DNA of 64,000 bases from RI-153 sp963721725 (GCA_963721725.1 CAVRLX010000013.1:91116-155115), one strand, 5' to 3'; counted from the first letter of the stretch, positions 45,908 to 55,725 are shown. The notes: generated by a model from the letters alone, not told the origin. A program made the numbers and translations.

Positions 45908-46058
45908 TCATTTGGGGAGTAGCCTGCCGATTCTGCAAAGAATGGCACGACCAATCGTCAAGACAAGGCATCGAATGTGCCTTCGGTTGGCCGGCAGTAG
46001 TGGTTTACTGTAGGCAAGACCAACGGAAACCAAAGCCGTAGGGTCTTGTCTTTTTGTT
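45908..46058 (+). ncRNA. yybP-ykoY manganese riboswitch with terminator
   Basis: Conserved parts are seen in order: TTTGGGGAGTAGCC, ATCGTCAAGAC, the GCCGGC-type stems and GGCAAGACC. The final element CAAGACC (46016-46022) can instead pair with GGGTCTTG (46042-46049), followed by TTTTT, forming an intrinsic terminator. Manganese binding should stabilise the aptamer and release terC expression. TerC/Alx exporters are the usual targets of this class. Confidence 0.87.
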
Positions 46059-46091
46059 GCCCTTCGGCCTCTATGTAAAGGAGCGTCTGCC

Positions 46092-47051
46092 TTGGCAACA
46101 AATATTTGGTTTTGGATTATTTTTAACCTCGTCGTCCTCTGTCTGCTTGCACTTGATTTGGGTGTCTTCCACCGCAAAGCCCATTCTGTTTCTATGAAGG
46201 AAGCCGCCATTTGGAGCGTCGTCTGGATCTCGCTCTCGCTGCTTTTTAACGCCAGCCTTTTCATATGGGAAGGCCAGCAAATCGGGATGCAGTTTCTGGC
46301 GGGCTACCTGATTGAAAAATCCCTCAGCGTTGACAATATTTTCGTCTTTGTCATGCTCTTTAGCTATTTCAAAGTTCCGCTGAACTATCAACATCGGGTG
46401 CTCTTTTGGGGCATTCTGGGCGCGCTGCTCATGCGCGGCGCGCTGATTGGCGTGGGCGCGTATTTGATCAGCCAATTTCACTGGGTGCTCTACGTCTTCG
46501 GGGCCTTTTTGGTTTTCACGGGTATCCGCATGGCTTTGCAAAAAGAAGATGAACATATTGAAGTTGAAACTAACGGAGTAGTCCGCCTGTTGCGTCGCAT
46601 CATGCCGATTAGCAATGTCTACCACGGCGAACGCTTCTTTGTGCGCGAAATGGGGCGATTGGTGGCAACGCCGCTCTTTGTGGTCTTGTTGATTGTCGAG
46701 ACCACGGACCTGCTCTTCGCGTTGGATTCGATTCCGGCCATCTTTGCCGTTACCCAAGATCCCTTTATCGTTTACACATCCAACGTTTGCGCCATTTTGG
46801 GGCTACGTGCGCTCTATTTCCTGTTGGCAAATGTGATGGAAAGTTTCCGCTATCTCAAGCTAGGGCTTTCGGCTGTTTTGGTCTTTGTCGGCGTTAAAAT
46901 GCTGATTGCTGACGTTTACCACATGCCCATTGCACTCTCGTTGGGCGTGATTGCTACTATCTTGACGGTATCGATTGTGGCATCCTTACTCTTCCCTGCA
47001 CCTAAGCCTATTCTTCCCGTGACCACTGAAAATCCTGTCAAGGTCGATTAA
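46092..47051 (+). CDS. TerC/Alx-family membrane protein
   Basis: A 319-residue integral membrane protein with about nine helices. Family marks are LDLGVFHRKAHSVSMKEA, EKSLSVDNIFVFVMLFSYF and VETTDLLFALDSIPAIFAVT, whose acidic residues in the membrane are candidate metal ligands. TerC/Alx proteins export manganese or help metalate exported proteins. The start is a TTG at 46092 with AAAGGAG 9 bases upstream. The preceding manganese riboswitch supports a manganese role. Confidence 0.95.
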   Translation: MATNIWFWIIFNLVVLCLLALDLGVFHRKAHSVSMKEAAIWSVVWISLSLLFNASLFIWEGQQIGMQFLAGYLIEKSLSVDNIFVFVMLFSYFKVPLNYQHRVLFWGILGALLMRGALIGVGAYLISQFHWVLYVFGAFLVFTGIRMALQKEDEHIEVETNGVVRLLRRIMPISNVYHGERFFVREMGRLVATPLFVVLLIVETTDLLFALDSIPAIFAVTQDPFIVYTSNVCAILGLRALYFLLANVMESFRYLKLGLSAVLVFVGVKMLIADVYHMPIALSLGVIATILTVSIVASLLFPAPKPILPVTTENPVKVD

Positions 47052-47052
47052 C

Positions 47053-47895
47053 TTATGGCAGTTGAATTTTCTTGATCCATTCCACCCAGCGAAAGCGGAA
47101 ATGTTGACGCTTTTGTTCTGCACTGGCCCGTTCCATTAGGGCGGCCTGTGTGAGTGGCGCTTGATGCGAGGCAAAGACCACGCAAATAGAGTCATGGATG
47201 GGGCAGAGATAGAAACTCCGAAAGTGGCTTTTAATACGCGCTAGCCGTTCTTCATACTCCGGCGCACCCATAAATAAATTCATTGCCAGCACCCCGTCCT
47301 CCCTTAACTTTGCCCGACAAAGCTCGAAAAAAGCGTCGTCGGTGAGGTGGGCCGGGGTGCTGCCGTGATCGGTAAAGAGATCCAAAAAGAGGGCGTCATA
47401 GTGTGCATCGGGCTGGGCCGCCAAAAACGCTTTGGCATCCGCCACATGGATGATAAAGCGGTCATCTTGCGGCAACGGAAAGTAGGTCGTCGCCGCCCGC
47501 ACCACCGGCGGTGCAATCTCCACACAGTCAAAGCGCGTGGCGGGCAGATGATGGTGTAGAACCAACGGCAGACAGCCCCCACCCAGCCCTGTCACCAGCA
47601 CACGTGCCGGGTTTGGTTGCCACGCCAGGGCCAGGACCATAGCTCGTGTATAGCCAAAGCTGAGGTAGAGCGGATCGTCCAGGCGTAGCTCGCTTTGCAC
47701 CCACTGTGTGTTGCCCTCCGTCTCGTCCATCAACCAAAGACGCACATGGCTTGCGCCTTTGGTCACCACCACAAAATGGCCTGACCACGTCTCCATAAAG
47801 AGAGGGCCATCGGGCATCTCCCCAAGTTTTTCCAAATGGGCGTCAATGCGCGCCCGATTCTCTGCCTGCCATGCAGACAACGCTTCGTCGATCAT
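47053..47895 (-). CDS. Spermidine synthase-like methyltransferase-fold protein
   Basis: A 280-residue protein with the spermidine/spermine synthase fold. The nucleotide-binding loop is VLVTGLGGGCLPLVLHHHLP, followed by DCVEIAPPVVRAATTYF and HVADAKAFLAAQ and the FLDLFTDHGSTPAHLTDD segment. True aminopropyltransferase residues cannot be confirmed, so it may be a spermidine synthase paralogue. Its ATG directly follows the stop of the SH3 protein gene (no spacer), implying coupling. It converges on terC with one base between stops. Confidence 0.8.
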   Translation of the reverse strand: MIDEALSAWQAENRARIDAHLEKLGEMPDGPLFMETWSGHFVVVTKGASHVRLWLMDETEGNTQWVQSELRLDDPLYLSFGYTRAMVLALAWQPNPARVLVTGLGGGCLPLVLHHHLPATRFDCVEIAPPVVRAATTYFPLPQDDRFIIHVADAKAFLAAQPDAHYDALFLDLFTDHGSTPAHLTDDAFFELCRAKLREDGVLAMNLFMGAPEYEERLARIKSHFRSFYLCPIHDSICVVFASHQAPLTQAALMERASAEQKRQHFRFRWVEWIKKIQLP

Positions 47896-49734
47896 CTATT
47901 CGTAGCTCAAATTCCAGGGACCGGTCCCCTCGGCGGGTGGTAAGAATTGTAAAAAGATTTGGCGTGTCATTCCTTCCTCCAAGAAGAATTCGGCATTGCC
48001 CGAACTGCCGCGAAAGGGTGAACTGGCCGAAAACTGTACGCGCCCGGCGCGCAGCAAGAATTCGATGCTCTGCCCTGGCTGCAAATCGTATTCAGACGGC
48101 GAACCTTCGGGCAGGCCATGTTGGAGCGCAGCCAGCGTAAAGCGTACATCGTGTTCAAAGAAATTACTCACGACCAGCCGCGCTTGCCCGGCGGGGATGC
48201 CGTTGACTGTGGGCGGCTCTGGCGTGGCCGCTTCTGCCGTCGGGCTTTCCGCCTCTGTTTCGGCGGGGACTGCCGCGGCCACAGTCGGCGTGGGCGGCGA
48301 TTCCAACCGTCCATCGGTGATTTGGGCGATGGGCAAAGGCGAGGTGGGGGTTTGGCATACCACAAAATTAGGTGTGTTGATCACCCATCCACCGTCTACC
48401 AGCGTGGGATCCACGGCTAACCATTCGTTGGCGGTATCTCGCCCCACGGCGGCGAAGCGTCCACCACCGGCGTCGCTCTGGCGTATCTGATTAATCACCA
48501 GATAGGTTAGGCCCGGTCCGCTGCGCACATTGAGCGTGGGCACTTGCGCCTGGCACGAGACTGTACCTGCCGGCGCAACGGCCACGGCAGGGGTGGGTGT
48601 GGGCGGCACGGCTGTCGGCGGTGGGGGCGCGGGGGGGGGGTTGGGGGTGGGTATGGGCGTCGGCGTGAGCAGCGCAATCGCTTCGGCCTCGCCCAGCAAA
48701 GGCTCCAACCGAATGGTAATGGTGGCGCTATTGGGCAGCAGCCCAGTGCGGGTTTCGTCCAAGAGGGCGTAATAGATCCCGCCGGTGATGCGCTGCGGCA
48801 GCCATTCACAGACCGAGCGGCCATCCATGCCCAGGCAACGGCGCAGATAGATTTCGTCGAAAGGCTCCTGGGCCGAGAGCGGCGCAGCCAGTGTAAGCTC
48901 CAAAATGCTACTATTGTTCAGTTCGTAGAGCGTGCCCCGATAAAGAAAGCGCTCGCTGTGGCCCGTGCGATTTTGCAGCCGAATCTGATTGAGCGGCGGC
49001 GAGGCTGCTTCTTCCAGCAAAAGGTTAATGGGTAGATTTGCCGCTGCGCTGTTAACAATTTCATAAAAGCCTTGTTGGCGCACAGGATAGGCATCCCACA
49101 AACAGTCGGTGCGGGTTGTCTCTGGCGTAACCTCACAGGTATAGAGCGTTAGCACGGTAAAGGGGCGCTCCAAAAGCACGCCTGTGGAACGCAGCGGCGG
49201 CAGTTCATAGAGTCGCCCTTCCAAAAAGAGCGTTGCTGTCACCGCCGTGCGGTTGGCAAGAATTGTACCCGTCAGCACTTCGGTTTCGGAAAGCTGCATC
49301 GGCGTCGGGCCAACTGTGGGCGTAGGCGTAGGCGTGGCGGGGATGGGCGTTGCCGTCACCACCACCACTACCGTCACCGTCACTGGAACCCTGTTGACAA
49401 CTGGCGTCAGGGTTGGCGTGCGGCGGGGTGTCCGTCGTGTGGCCGTAGGCGATACGACAAGCGACACAGTGGGCGACACAGTGGGTGACACGGTAGCCGT
49501 CTCTGAGAGCAGCGCCGTGGGCGAGAGCGTCTGTGTAGGCGAAATGGTCTGTGTAGCGGAAGGCGTCGCCGTCAAACGCATTCGCGTGGGCGTGGGTGAA
49601 GGCGTGCGCGTTCGGGTCGCTTGTGCATAGAGATTATCAGCGCCTATGCCCAACAAGGCCCACAGCACGAGCACCGCCAACATGCCTAGTGCTATACTTC
49701 CTCCAATTTGTTTGTGCAAATAACGCATTTTCAT
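47896..49734 (-). CDS. Secreted protein with SH3 domain and Thr-Pro linkers
   Basis: About 612 residues. An N-terminal signal or anchor (GGSIALGMLAVLVLWALLGIG) is followed by a long Thr/Pro/Ser/Val linker, then a repeated cysteine-containing beta domain of unknown family (LYTCEVTPETTRTDCLWDAY and IYLRRCLGMDGRSVCEWL) and a bacterial SH3 domain (PTLNVRSGPGLTYLVINQ). A second linker leads to a C-terminal beta domain. SH3 domains bind cell-wall peptides. The start is taken at MKMRYLHK (49734). Confidence 0.75.
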   Translation of the reverse strand: MKMRYLHKQIGGSIALGMLAVLVLWALLGIGADNLYAQATRTRTPSPTPTRMRLTATPSATQTISPTQTLSPTALLSETATVSPTVSPTVSLVVSPTATRRTPRRTPTLTPVVNRVPVTVTVVVVVTATPIPATPTPTPTVGPTPMQLSETEVLTGTILANRTAVTATLFLEGRLYELPPLRSTGVLLERPFTVLTLYTCEVTPETTRTDCLWDAYPVRQQGFYEIVNSAAANLPINLLLEEAASPPLNQIRLQNRTGHSERFLYRGTLYELNNSSILELTLAAPLSAQEPFDEIYLRRCLGMDGRSVCEWLPQRITGGIYYALLDETRTGLLPNSATITIRLEPLLGEAEAIALLTPTPIPTPNPPPAPPPPTAVPPTPTPAVAVAPAGTVSCQAQVPTLNVRSGPGLTYLVINQIRQSDAGGGRFAAVGRDTANEWLAVDPTLVDGGWVINTPNFVVCQTPTSPLPIAQITDGRLESPPTPTVAAAVPAETEAESPTAEAATPEPPTVNGIPAGQARLVVSNFFEHDVRFTLAALQHGLPEGSPSEYDLQPGQSIEFLLRAGRVQFSASSPFRGSSGNAEFFLEEGMTRQIFLQFLPPAEGTGPWNLSYE

Positions 49735-49861
49735 GCGGATCCCCTCTCCTGATCGACCACACAACCGGGCCATAAGCGGCACTGCGTCGCTTATCTACCG
49801 ACTGCGTCTAGCCGCTTGTAAACCTGCACAATGCCCTAATCGCCTACCTTCACACCCTTTT

Positions 49862-50644
49862 TCACTCCGCCTGTGCCCAGAGTTCGCGCACCAGCCGGGC
49901 GCTTTCCAAGAGCAGCCGGCGCTCTCCGAACACTTCAATGGTAATCGTGCCATCGTAGTGGAAAGTACGCAGTGTGCGCAAATTTTGCAGCAGATCCAGC
50001 CCGCCGTGCATGGGCGCACCAAAGGGCAAATGCAGATCGTCAACGCCGTTATTGTCGCTCATGTGGACATGGGCCAGACGGTCGCTAAGCGAAAAGAGAT
50101 ACTCCCGCGTCATGCTTTTGGCCGTTGCCAGATTGCCATGCCCCACGTCGTAGAGCAGTTTGAGATCGGGCACACGGTTGAAGATCTCGCGGAAATATTT
50201 GTGTTGATGACGGTTATGAATCCCGTTCTCCATTGCCACGTCCACGCCCCGGTCCGCCCCATGCTGGGTCAAAATCGTGAGCATCTGCCGATAAAATTCA
50301 TAGCCTTCGGCGTCGCTAAGATAGTCGGGCCAGCCCATAAAGTGCATGGTACACAGCGTCGCCCCGATGAGCTGGGCGGCATCAATCGAACGGCGCAATT
50401 CATCCAACGCAGCTTTGCGCACCAGTGGCGACGGGTTATGGATGGGCAAATAGGGCGCAGTATGGGCGACCACGCCCAATCCGCTGTCCGCCACCGCCGT
50501 CGCCACAGCACGCCAATCGGTGGATTCGGTGGCCGTGGCCGGGGCTTCAATGGTCAGATCGATATAGTCGAAGCCATTCTCCGCAAACCAGCCCATCTCG
50601 GCAAAGAGATCGCGGCGCGGATTGTTCATTGCACCGAGTTGCAT
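49862..50644 (-). CDS. Sugar phosphate isomerase/epimerase (xylose-isomerase-like TIM barrel)
   Basis: About 260 residues of the AP-endonuclease-2-type TIM barrel family. Metal-ligand candidates appear in order: CTMHFMGWPD, VAMENGIHNRHQ, LLYDVGHGN, LAHVHMSDNNGVDDLHLPFG and TITIEVFGER. Members are sugar or inositol isomerases/epimerases or endonuclease IV-like; the sugar type is more likely, but the substrate is not assignable. The start is taken at MQLGAMN (50644). Confidence 0.85.
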   Translation of the reverse strand: MQLGAMNNPRRDLFAEMGWFAENGFDYIDLTIEAPATATESTDWRAVATAVADSGLGVVAHTAPYLPIHNPSPLVRKAALDELRRSIDAAQLIGATLCTMHFMGWPDYLSDAEGYEFYRQMLTILTQHGADRGVDVAMENGIHNRHQHKYFREIFNRVPDLKLLYDVGHGNLATAKSMTREYLFSLSDRLAHVHMSDNNGVDDLHLPFGAPMHGGLDLLQNLRTLRTFHYDGTITIEVFGERRLLLESARLVRELWAQAE

Positions 50645-50716
50645 AAAAGATCCTTTATGGATTGGTGTGGCAATCAAGAGCGCGCGGGATTACCCAATCT
50701 GAAACCTCGCAATCTC

Positions 50717-53176
50717 CTAATCACCCAATCTCTTGTTCTGAATTTGTACCCTTCCAAGCGGAACGGCTTCTTGTGCCAGCCACCCACGCCGGGCGGGGAT
50801 CGTTTGTCCGTCGCTGGCCCGTTCCAGGCCCACCCACAAAGTATACTCGCCCACAGGCAGATCAGGCGAAAGTGGCAATCGCTGCCAATCGCGCACAGGG
50901 TAGCCCGCCGCCCACGCTCCGCTTGGATAGCCATCGCCGCCAAGCAGCCGACGCCATTCCTGTGTCTCTCCGTTGCCAGTCAACCGAAAGCGCGCCGCAT
51001 AGGTATCTCGATACTCGTTGGGGCGCGGTCGCCACAGGGTCGAGATCGCCAACGTCTCACCGGGCCGCGCCTGCCCCGTGCCCCAGTGGACGGAGAGCAA
51101 CTCAATATAATCGAAGCGGGCCAACGGCGCAGGCGCGGGCGGCGGCATAAGCGGCAGATCGACGGTCAGCGTGCCCAGCCGCAACCGTTGCCCATCGATG
51201 ATAGACGCGCCTGTGAGCGGCAGTGGCGCACCATCCGCGCCGTTATAAACGATGAGATCAAGCCAATACGTTCCCGGCGGCGTGGCCGCGGGTATGGGGA
51301 GGGCGAGCGTGATCCGCTCTCCGTCTATCGGCCCATCGGCCTGGGCAATCAGCGTATCGTCGGTCTGGCGATAGAGGCGCAAACTTGTGCGCAGCCCGGC
51401 ATTATATCCCGTCAGTGCTTCGGCACACAGCGTAACATAGAGATAGCTCCCCGCCTGTGTCGTGGTTGGCAAATCGAGCGCCGCCCATTGGATGGCTTCC
51501 CCCGCCGTTGCCAATAAGGGAGCGGCCTGGCAGGGTGCGCCAGTATCATAGCGTTCAAGCCGCAGAAAATCGCGGCCCGGATAGGGCTGATCCACGGATT
51601 TGCCACCCAACTGGGCCAGATCAGCGCGCAACTTGCCGTGGGGATCGCTCACGGTGTCATAGAGGCGATAGTGCCAGATGCGCGCTGCCTGGGCCGCCAG
51701 ATCGGTGAGCGCTGCCGTTGCACGGGCATAGGTCATGGCGTAAAAGTCGCTTTCGGCCAAGCCCCAACCCAGCGTCTCTGCGCCGTCAACGCTGCCGGTG
51801 ACGAGCGGCTTTGGGGTGGAAAAGGCTGGATCCGGCATACCCTCGGTTAAACGCAGATGCTCTGTCAACGGCGCAGGCCGGGCATCGTCTGGGCCGCGCA
51901 GATGGGTGGGCCAGTAGAGGTCCAAAACAGGATAGACCCAGCCCGCGTTGACCAAAACCGCGTCACCGGGCCGCCAGGCTTCGGCCAGCGCCGAGACCGC
52001 GCCGCGATGATCGTCGCTGCGATAGACGGGTGAATACCAAAACTCGCTTAAACTCCACACACTCGCCAAGCTCAACCCCAATAATCCTATCCGTCCCCAC
52101 AGGCCGCGGGGCAGGGCCACAGCCATCAATAAGGGGAGCGGGGCAGCGTACATGAAAAAGTAGCGGATATGATAGAGCGGTGTCAGTGTGCTGCTGATGA
52201 GATAGACCAGCAGCCAGGGAAGCAAGCCATAGAGCGTTAGGATCGATATCCCTTTGTGATGCTGTCTCTTCGTGTAGGCAAGGGCGATCAGCGCTAAGGC
52301 CAGCCCTGCCCAGATCCATTCTGTCGGCGGTGGGGATTGTCCCACCAGCAGGGCGGAAAACGTTTCGCGGATCACCGTTAGCGTTTCGATGCTGCCGCGC
52401 CAGGGTGGAACCGGCGGCTGTGTCACTTGTCGCCAGACCGTGGGCAGCCAGGGCAGCCAGAGGAGCAGCACGGCGAATTGGGCGAGTAGCCAGACGGTGA
52501 AGGGTGAAGGGTGAAGGGCGTGTTGCGTGTTGCGTGTTGCGTATTGCATGAATATCCATACGTTGAGGGCGAGGAGGAGGAAGGCGAAGTAATAGAGTGT
52601 GTAGAGTCCGGCGGCGGCGGCGAGGATGTAGAGGAGGGGGGAAGGGCGGTCTGCGGTCCGCCGTCTGTTGTCTGTTGTCATCCCCAGCGTGGCCCACAGG
52701 CAGAGCAGACCCAGGAGCGCGCCCAGGGTGTACATGCGGACTTCTTGGCTATACCAGATGTGATAGGGGTGGAGCGCAGTCAGCCAGAGCGCGATCAGGG
52801 CAATGTGTCGATCAAAGAGACGGCGGCCCAGCGCATAGATCAGCGGCAAAAGGATCATGCCACAAAGCGCGCTGGGCCACGCCCACAGGAATTCAAAGCC
52901 GGTGTTGAGGGTTGGACTGGTGATTATCTGCCAGACGTGCAGGAGCAGATAGTAGCCCGGCGGGTGAATGTCGCGGGCGGTGTGGGCGATGAGGTCGGCG
53001 GCAGATTGGCGGGCGAGAAAGGCGCTGACGGCCTCGTCATACCAGAGCGATTCTGCGCCCAGCCGATAGAGACGCAGACCCCATCCCAACAACAAGCCTG
53101 CCAAAAGCAAGCTGCGATGCGAGAGGCGAACAATGGGGCGTTGCGGGCGGGCACGGTCAGCAGATGCGGCGTTCAT
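50717..53176 (-). CDS. GT39/PMT-like membrane glycosyltransferase with repeat-encoded insertions
   Basis: About 819 residues. The GT-C fold N-terminus has the catalytic-loop motif ESLWYDEAVSAFLARQ and IHPPGYYLLLHVWQ, followed by around ten transmembrane helices, and a soluble C-terminal part of about 380 residues with beta domains. It probably moves a sugar from a lipid carrier to an envelope acceptor. Two stretches in loops, DNRRRTADRPS (52641-52680) and YATRNTQHALHPSPFT (52503-52550), are encoded by short tandem repeats of the intergenic hairpin classes. The last residues (KRLGD) and TAG come from a GATTGG repeat. Confidence 0.82.
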   Translation of the reverse strand: MNAASADRARPQRPIVRLSHRSLLLAGLLLGWGLRLYRLGAESLWYDEAVSAFLARQSAADLIAHTARDIHPPGYYLLLHVWQIITSPTLNTGFEFLWAWPSALCGMILLPLIYALGRRLFDRHIALIALWLTALHPYHIWYSQEVRMYTLGALLGLLCLWATLGMTTDNRRRTADRPSPLLYILAAAAGLYTLYYFAFLLLALNVWIFMQYATRNTQHALHPSPFTVWLLAQFAVLLLWLPWLPTVWRQVTQPPVPPWRGSIETLTVIRETFSALLVGQSPPPTEWIWAGLALALIALAYTKRQHHKGISILTLYGLLPWLLVYLISSTLTPLYHIRYFFMYAAPLPLLMAVALPRGLWGRIGLLGLSLASVWSLSEFWYSPVYRSDDHRGAVSALAEAWRPGDAVLVNAGWVYPVLDLYWPTHLRGPDDARPAPLTEHLRLTEGMPDPAFSTPKPLVTGSVDGAETLGWGLAESDFYAMTYARATAALTDLAAQAARIWHYRLYDTVSDPHGKLRADLAQLGGKSVDQPYPGRDFLRLERYDTGAPCQAAPLLATAGEAIQWAALDLPTTTQAGSYLYVTLCAEALTGYNAGLRTSLRLYRQTDDTLIAQADGPIDGERITLALPIPAATPPGTYWLDLIVYNGADGAPLPLTGASIIDGQRLRLGTLTVDLPLMPPPAPAPLARFDYIELLSVHWGTGQARPGETLAISTLWRPRPNEYRDTYAARFRLTGNGETQEWRRLLGGDGYPSGAWAAGYPVRDWQRLPLSPDLPVGEYTLWVGLERASDGQTIPARRGWLAQEAVPLGRVQIQNKRLGD

Positions 53177-53258
53177 CACTTCGATGCTATCACACTGGGG
53201 CAATTTTGCGCGAACCGAGGGCGAGGTTGGCAAACGCAATAGGGCGCATCAAAAACGT

Positions 53259-53304
53259 AACGCAAAGCGGCAAAGGTTTCTCGCCCTCTTTGCCGCTTTG
53301 CGTT
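53259..53304. terminator. Hairpin with perfect 17-bp arms after the dipeptidase
   Basis: AACGCAAAGCGGCAAAG and CTTTGCCGCTTTGCGTT with a 12-base loop, downstream of the dipeptidase stop on the minus strand. Confidence 0.7.
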
Positions 53305-53339
53305 GAAATTTCGCAGTCATCATGCCGAGCCGCGGTGGG

Positions 53340-54410
53340 CTAAATTTTCTGCAACAAGCGTAGCCAATTACCGTGGCAAATCGCGGCAATGTCATCGGCG
53401 CTATAGTCCCGCGCGCGCAGGATATCGGGTATCTTTTGCAGATCGGCGATGGTGTCCAGATCCGCCGGCGACTGTTCAGTGCCGAAGCCACCGTCAAGGT
53501 CCGTGCCGATGGCAATGTTACTCACCGAGCCGGTCAACTTTCGGATGTGGTCAATGTGATCGACGATATCCGAAAGGTAGACTTTGCGTTTGCCGATGCT
53601 CTCAAAGGTCCAGTTGGGGACCACCATCCAGATGTCCATGGCTACGCCAATCACGCCGTCGCGGTCGGCAATGGCGCGGATTTGGTCATCGCTGAACTGG
53701 CGCTGGTGCGGAACCAGGGCGCGCGTGTTATTGTGGCTTGCCAACACCGGCCCCTCGTACTGCTCGATTACCTCCCAAAACGACTGATCCGAGCAGTGGG
53801 TCATGTCGCAGAGCACACCCAAGCGCGCCATTTCGGGCAAGATGGCGCGGCCCAAATCGGTTAGCCCCTTTTCAGTACCCGTGCCGCCGGCATAGCGCCC
53901 CGGCCCGTAGTGGGTTAGCCCCAACGCGCGCAGGCCCAGACTGTGCCATTCTTCCAATTGTTCGGGATCGAGAATAGGATCGGCCCCTTCCATGCTGATT
54001 ACAAAGCCCAGCGGCGGTTCCTCGCTTGCGGTGGCTCCCGCGCTTTCCCAACTTTCCCACGCCGCCCAATGGGCATTCAGCGCCGCGGCATTTTCAAGCA
54101 CGCGCACGATACCTTGGCGTTCCAGCGCGCGGTAATAGGCCAGTTGTCCACGTGCCATGCCGTGGGCTTGGGCTGGGGTGTCGAAATCAAAATAGGGGAT
54201 GGGCACGCCCGTGGAGCGGGAAAGCACGGTGGCAATGCTGAGCGCAATGCGTCCCTGGCGCATTTCAGGATAGGCCACAGTGCCGCCTGCGCGCCCCTTG
54301 CCGGGGATCTGTTGCTCGCGCGTGCGGATGGTATAGACCGACGTGAGCAGGTTGCGGTTCCATTGTAGGGCGTTCATGGAGAGATCAAGATGGGCGTCGA
54401 TAATGAGCAT
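53340..54410 (-). CDS. Membrane (renal-type) dipeptidase, peptidase family M19
   Basis: About 356 residues. A metal-dependent TIM-barrel dipeptidase: HxD in IIDAHLDLSM, Glu in FVISMEGADPI, His residues in LCDMTHCSDQ and VLASHNNTRAL, and Asp in NIAIGTDLDGGFG. It cleaves dipeptides and possibly D-residue-containing dipeptides. No signal peptide is seen, so it is cytoplasmic. The start is taken at MLIIDAH (54410). It is the distal member of a group with the dehydrogenase and phosphotriesterase genes. Confidence 0.92.
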   Translation of the reverse strand: MLIIDAHLDLSMNALQWNRNLLTSVYTIRTREQQIPGKGRAGGTVAYPEMRQGRIALSIATVLSRSTGVPIPYFDFDTPAQAHGMARGQLAYYRALERQGIVRVLENAAALNAHWAAWESWESAGATASEEPPLGFVISMEGADPILDPEQLEEWHSLGLRALGLTHYGPGRYAGGTGTEKGLTDLGRAILPEMARLGVLCDMTHCSDQSFWEVIEQYEGPVLASHNNTRALVPHQRQFSDDQIRAIADRDGVIGVAMDIWMVVPNWTFESIGKRKVYLSDIVDHIDHIRKLTGSVSNIAIGTDLDGGFGTEQSPADLDTIADLQKIPDILRARDYSADDIAAICHGNWLRLLQKI

Positions 54411-54611
54411 GGGGTCCTCGTTTGGCAAAGGGTGGTTGGTGAGTACGATGCTTCATCAATGGAAAGTTGAGAGTAGGCGGTTGAGAGATTTATAGGTAAG
54501 CGAGTGGAACAGAATTGCGGAATGTGCCTGTCAAAAGCCGGAATTTCTCACAGCTTAATTCACGCTATGGAAACCGTCAAAAGAGTATGACAGATGACAC
54601 TGTGCCCTATT

Positions 54612-55673
54612 TCACCATTCCCCGCCACGCACAACAATTTTGATCACTGTTTCGTCGCCCAGCCGATAACGCCCGCCCAGCGCATCGAAGCCTTCTTTGA
54701 GCCGCTCCAGGGGCAACACATGGCTGACCATCTCGGCGAAGGGGAATTCGTTTTTCTCCAAAATGGGCATGGCACGTACAAAGTGTTCGGTTTGGCTACC
54801 CCAGATCGCCTCGACGCGCAGGTTCTTGCGCATGAGCAACTGGTTGATGTTAAAGTCTATTGACCCCATATCGACAAAATGGCCGACCTCGACAAAGGTG
54901 CCGCTGCGCCGTACATAGCCCAGCCCTTCTGGCGTGGCAGGCAGAAACCCGGCACACTCAAAGACCACATCAGCCCCGGCCCGGCGCGGCGTTTCATCCA
55001 ACACCAGTTGCGTGCGTTCCTCGGCAGAGCGCACCTTTTCAATGTCGATAACCACATCCGCGCCCATCCGCTTTGCCAACTCTAGCCGCTCGGCGGGACC
55101 GCCCACCATAATCAACTTGCCCGCGCCGCTGATCTTGGCACAAATCAGTGTGACCAGCCCAATCGCGCCCGATCCCTGCACCACCACTGTGTCGCCGATC
55201 TGCACCTTGCCACGCATGACGGCATGAACGCCCACGGTGAACGGCTCGGTGAGCACCGCCACCTCCGCCGATGCGCTGGTTTTAATAAAAACCGTGCCGG
55301 GCAACCCTAAATAGATGTAATCGGCAAAGCCGCCATAGAAATGGGGCGCTTCGTCGGGGTTGGTCTGAAAGCCATATGCACCCTGACCGCCTGCCGTCCC
55401 CGGCTGAAGGATCACCCGGTCGCCCTCGCGCACAGGGTTGCCCACATAATCTGTGGTGACGCCTGCGCCCAGCGCTTCGATGATACCCACATTCTCGTGG
55501 CCCAAGATCGTCGGCTTGGGAATGCCATTTTGCCAGTTATGCAGATCCGTCCCGCAGATCCCCGCCAACTCCTGGCGCAGCAAGACCGTCCCCGGCGCGG
55601 GGTCCGGCACTTCATATTCACGAATTGCGAAATCTTGACCAAGGGCGACCACAGCGCGACCAATACGAGACAT
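54612..55673 (-). CDS. Zinc-type alcohol dehydrogenase-like protein (MDR family)
   Basis: A 353-residue medium-chain dehydrogenase. Catalytic zinc ligands are Cys in GICGTDLHNW and His/Glu in LGHENVGII. The NAD(P) fold begins VVVQGSGAIGLVTLICAKIS. The four-Cys structural zinc lobe is missing, as in several sugar or threonine-dehydrogenase-like subgroups. The substrate is unknown. It lies between the M19 peptidase and the phosphotriesterase-like gene, all on the minus strand. Confidence 0.9.
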   Translation of the reverse strand: MSRIGRAVVALGQDFAIREYEVPDPAPGTVLLRQELAGICGTDLHNWQNGIPKPTILGHENVGIIEALGAGVTTDYVGNPVREGDRVILQPGTAGGQGAYGFQTNPDEAPHFYGGFADYIYLGLPGTVFIKTSASAEVAVLTEPFTVGVHAVMRGKVQIGDTVVVQGSGAIGLVTLICAKISGAGKLIMVGGPAERLELAKRMGADVVIDIEKVRSAEERTQLVLDETPRRAGADVVFECAGFLPATPEGLGYVRRSGTFVEVGHFVDMGSIDFNINQLLMRKNLRVEAIWGSQTEHFVRAMPILEKNEFPFAEMVSHVLPLERLKEGFDALGGRYRLGDETVIKIVVRGGEW

Positions 55674-55725
55674 GGGAGTTTCTCCTTTTTAAGCTATGGG
55701 GTGGATTGTAGGGGTGATGCATGAT

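Noticed and set aside
49733..51517. 594-codon plus-strand open frame
   Set aside because: Runs antisense to the isomerase and the GT39-like gene, no recognisable motif, Arg/Gln-rich composition typical of shadows.
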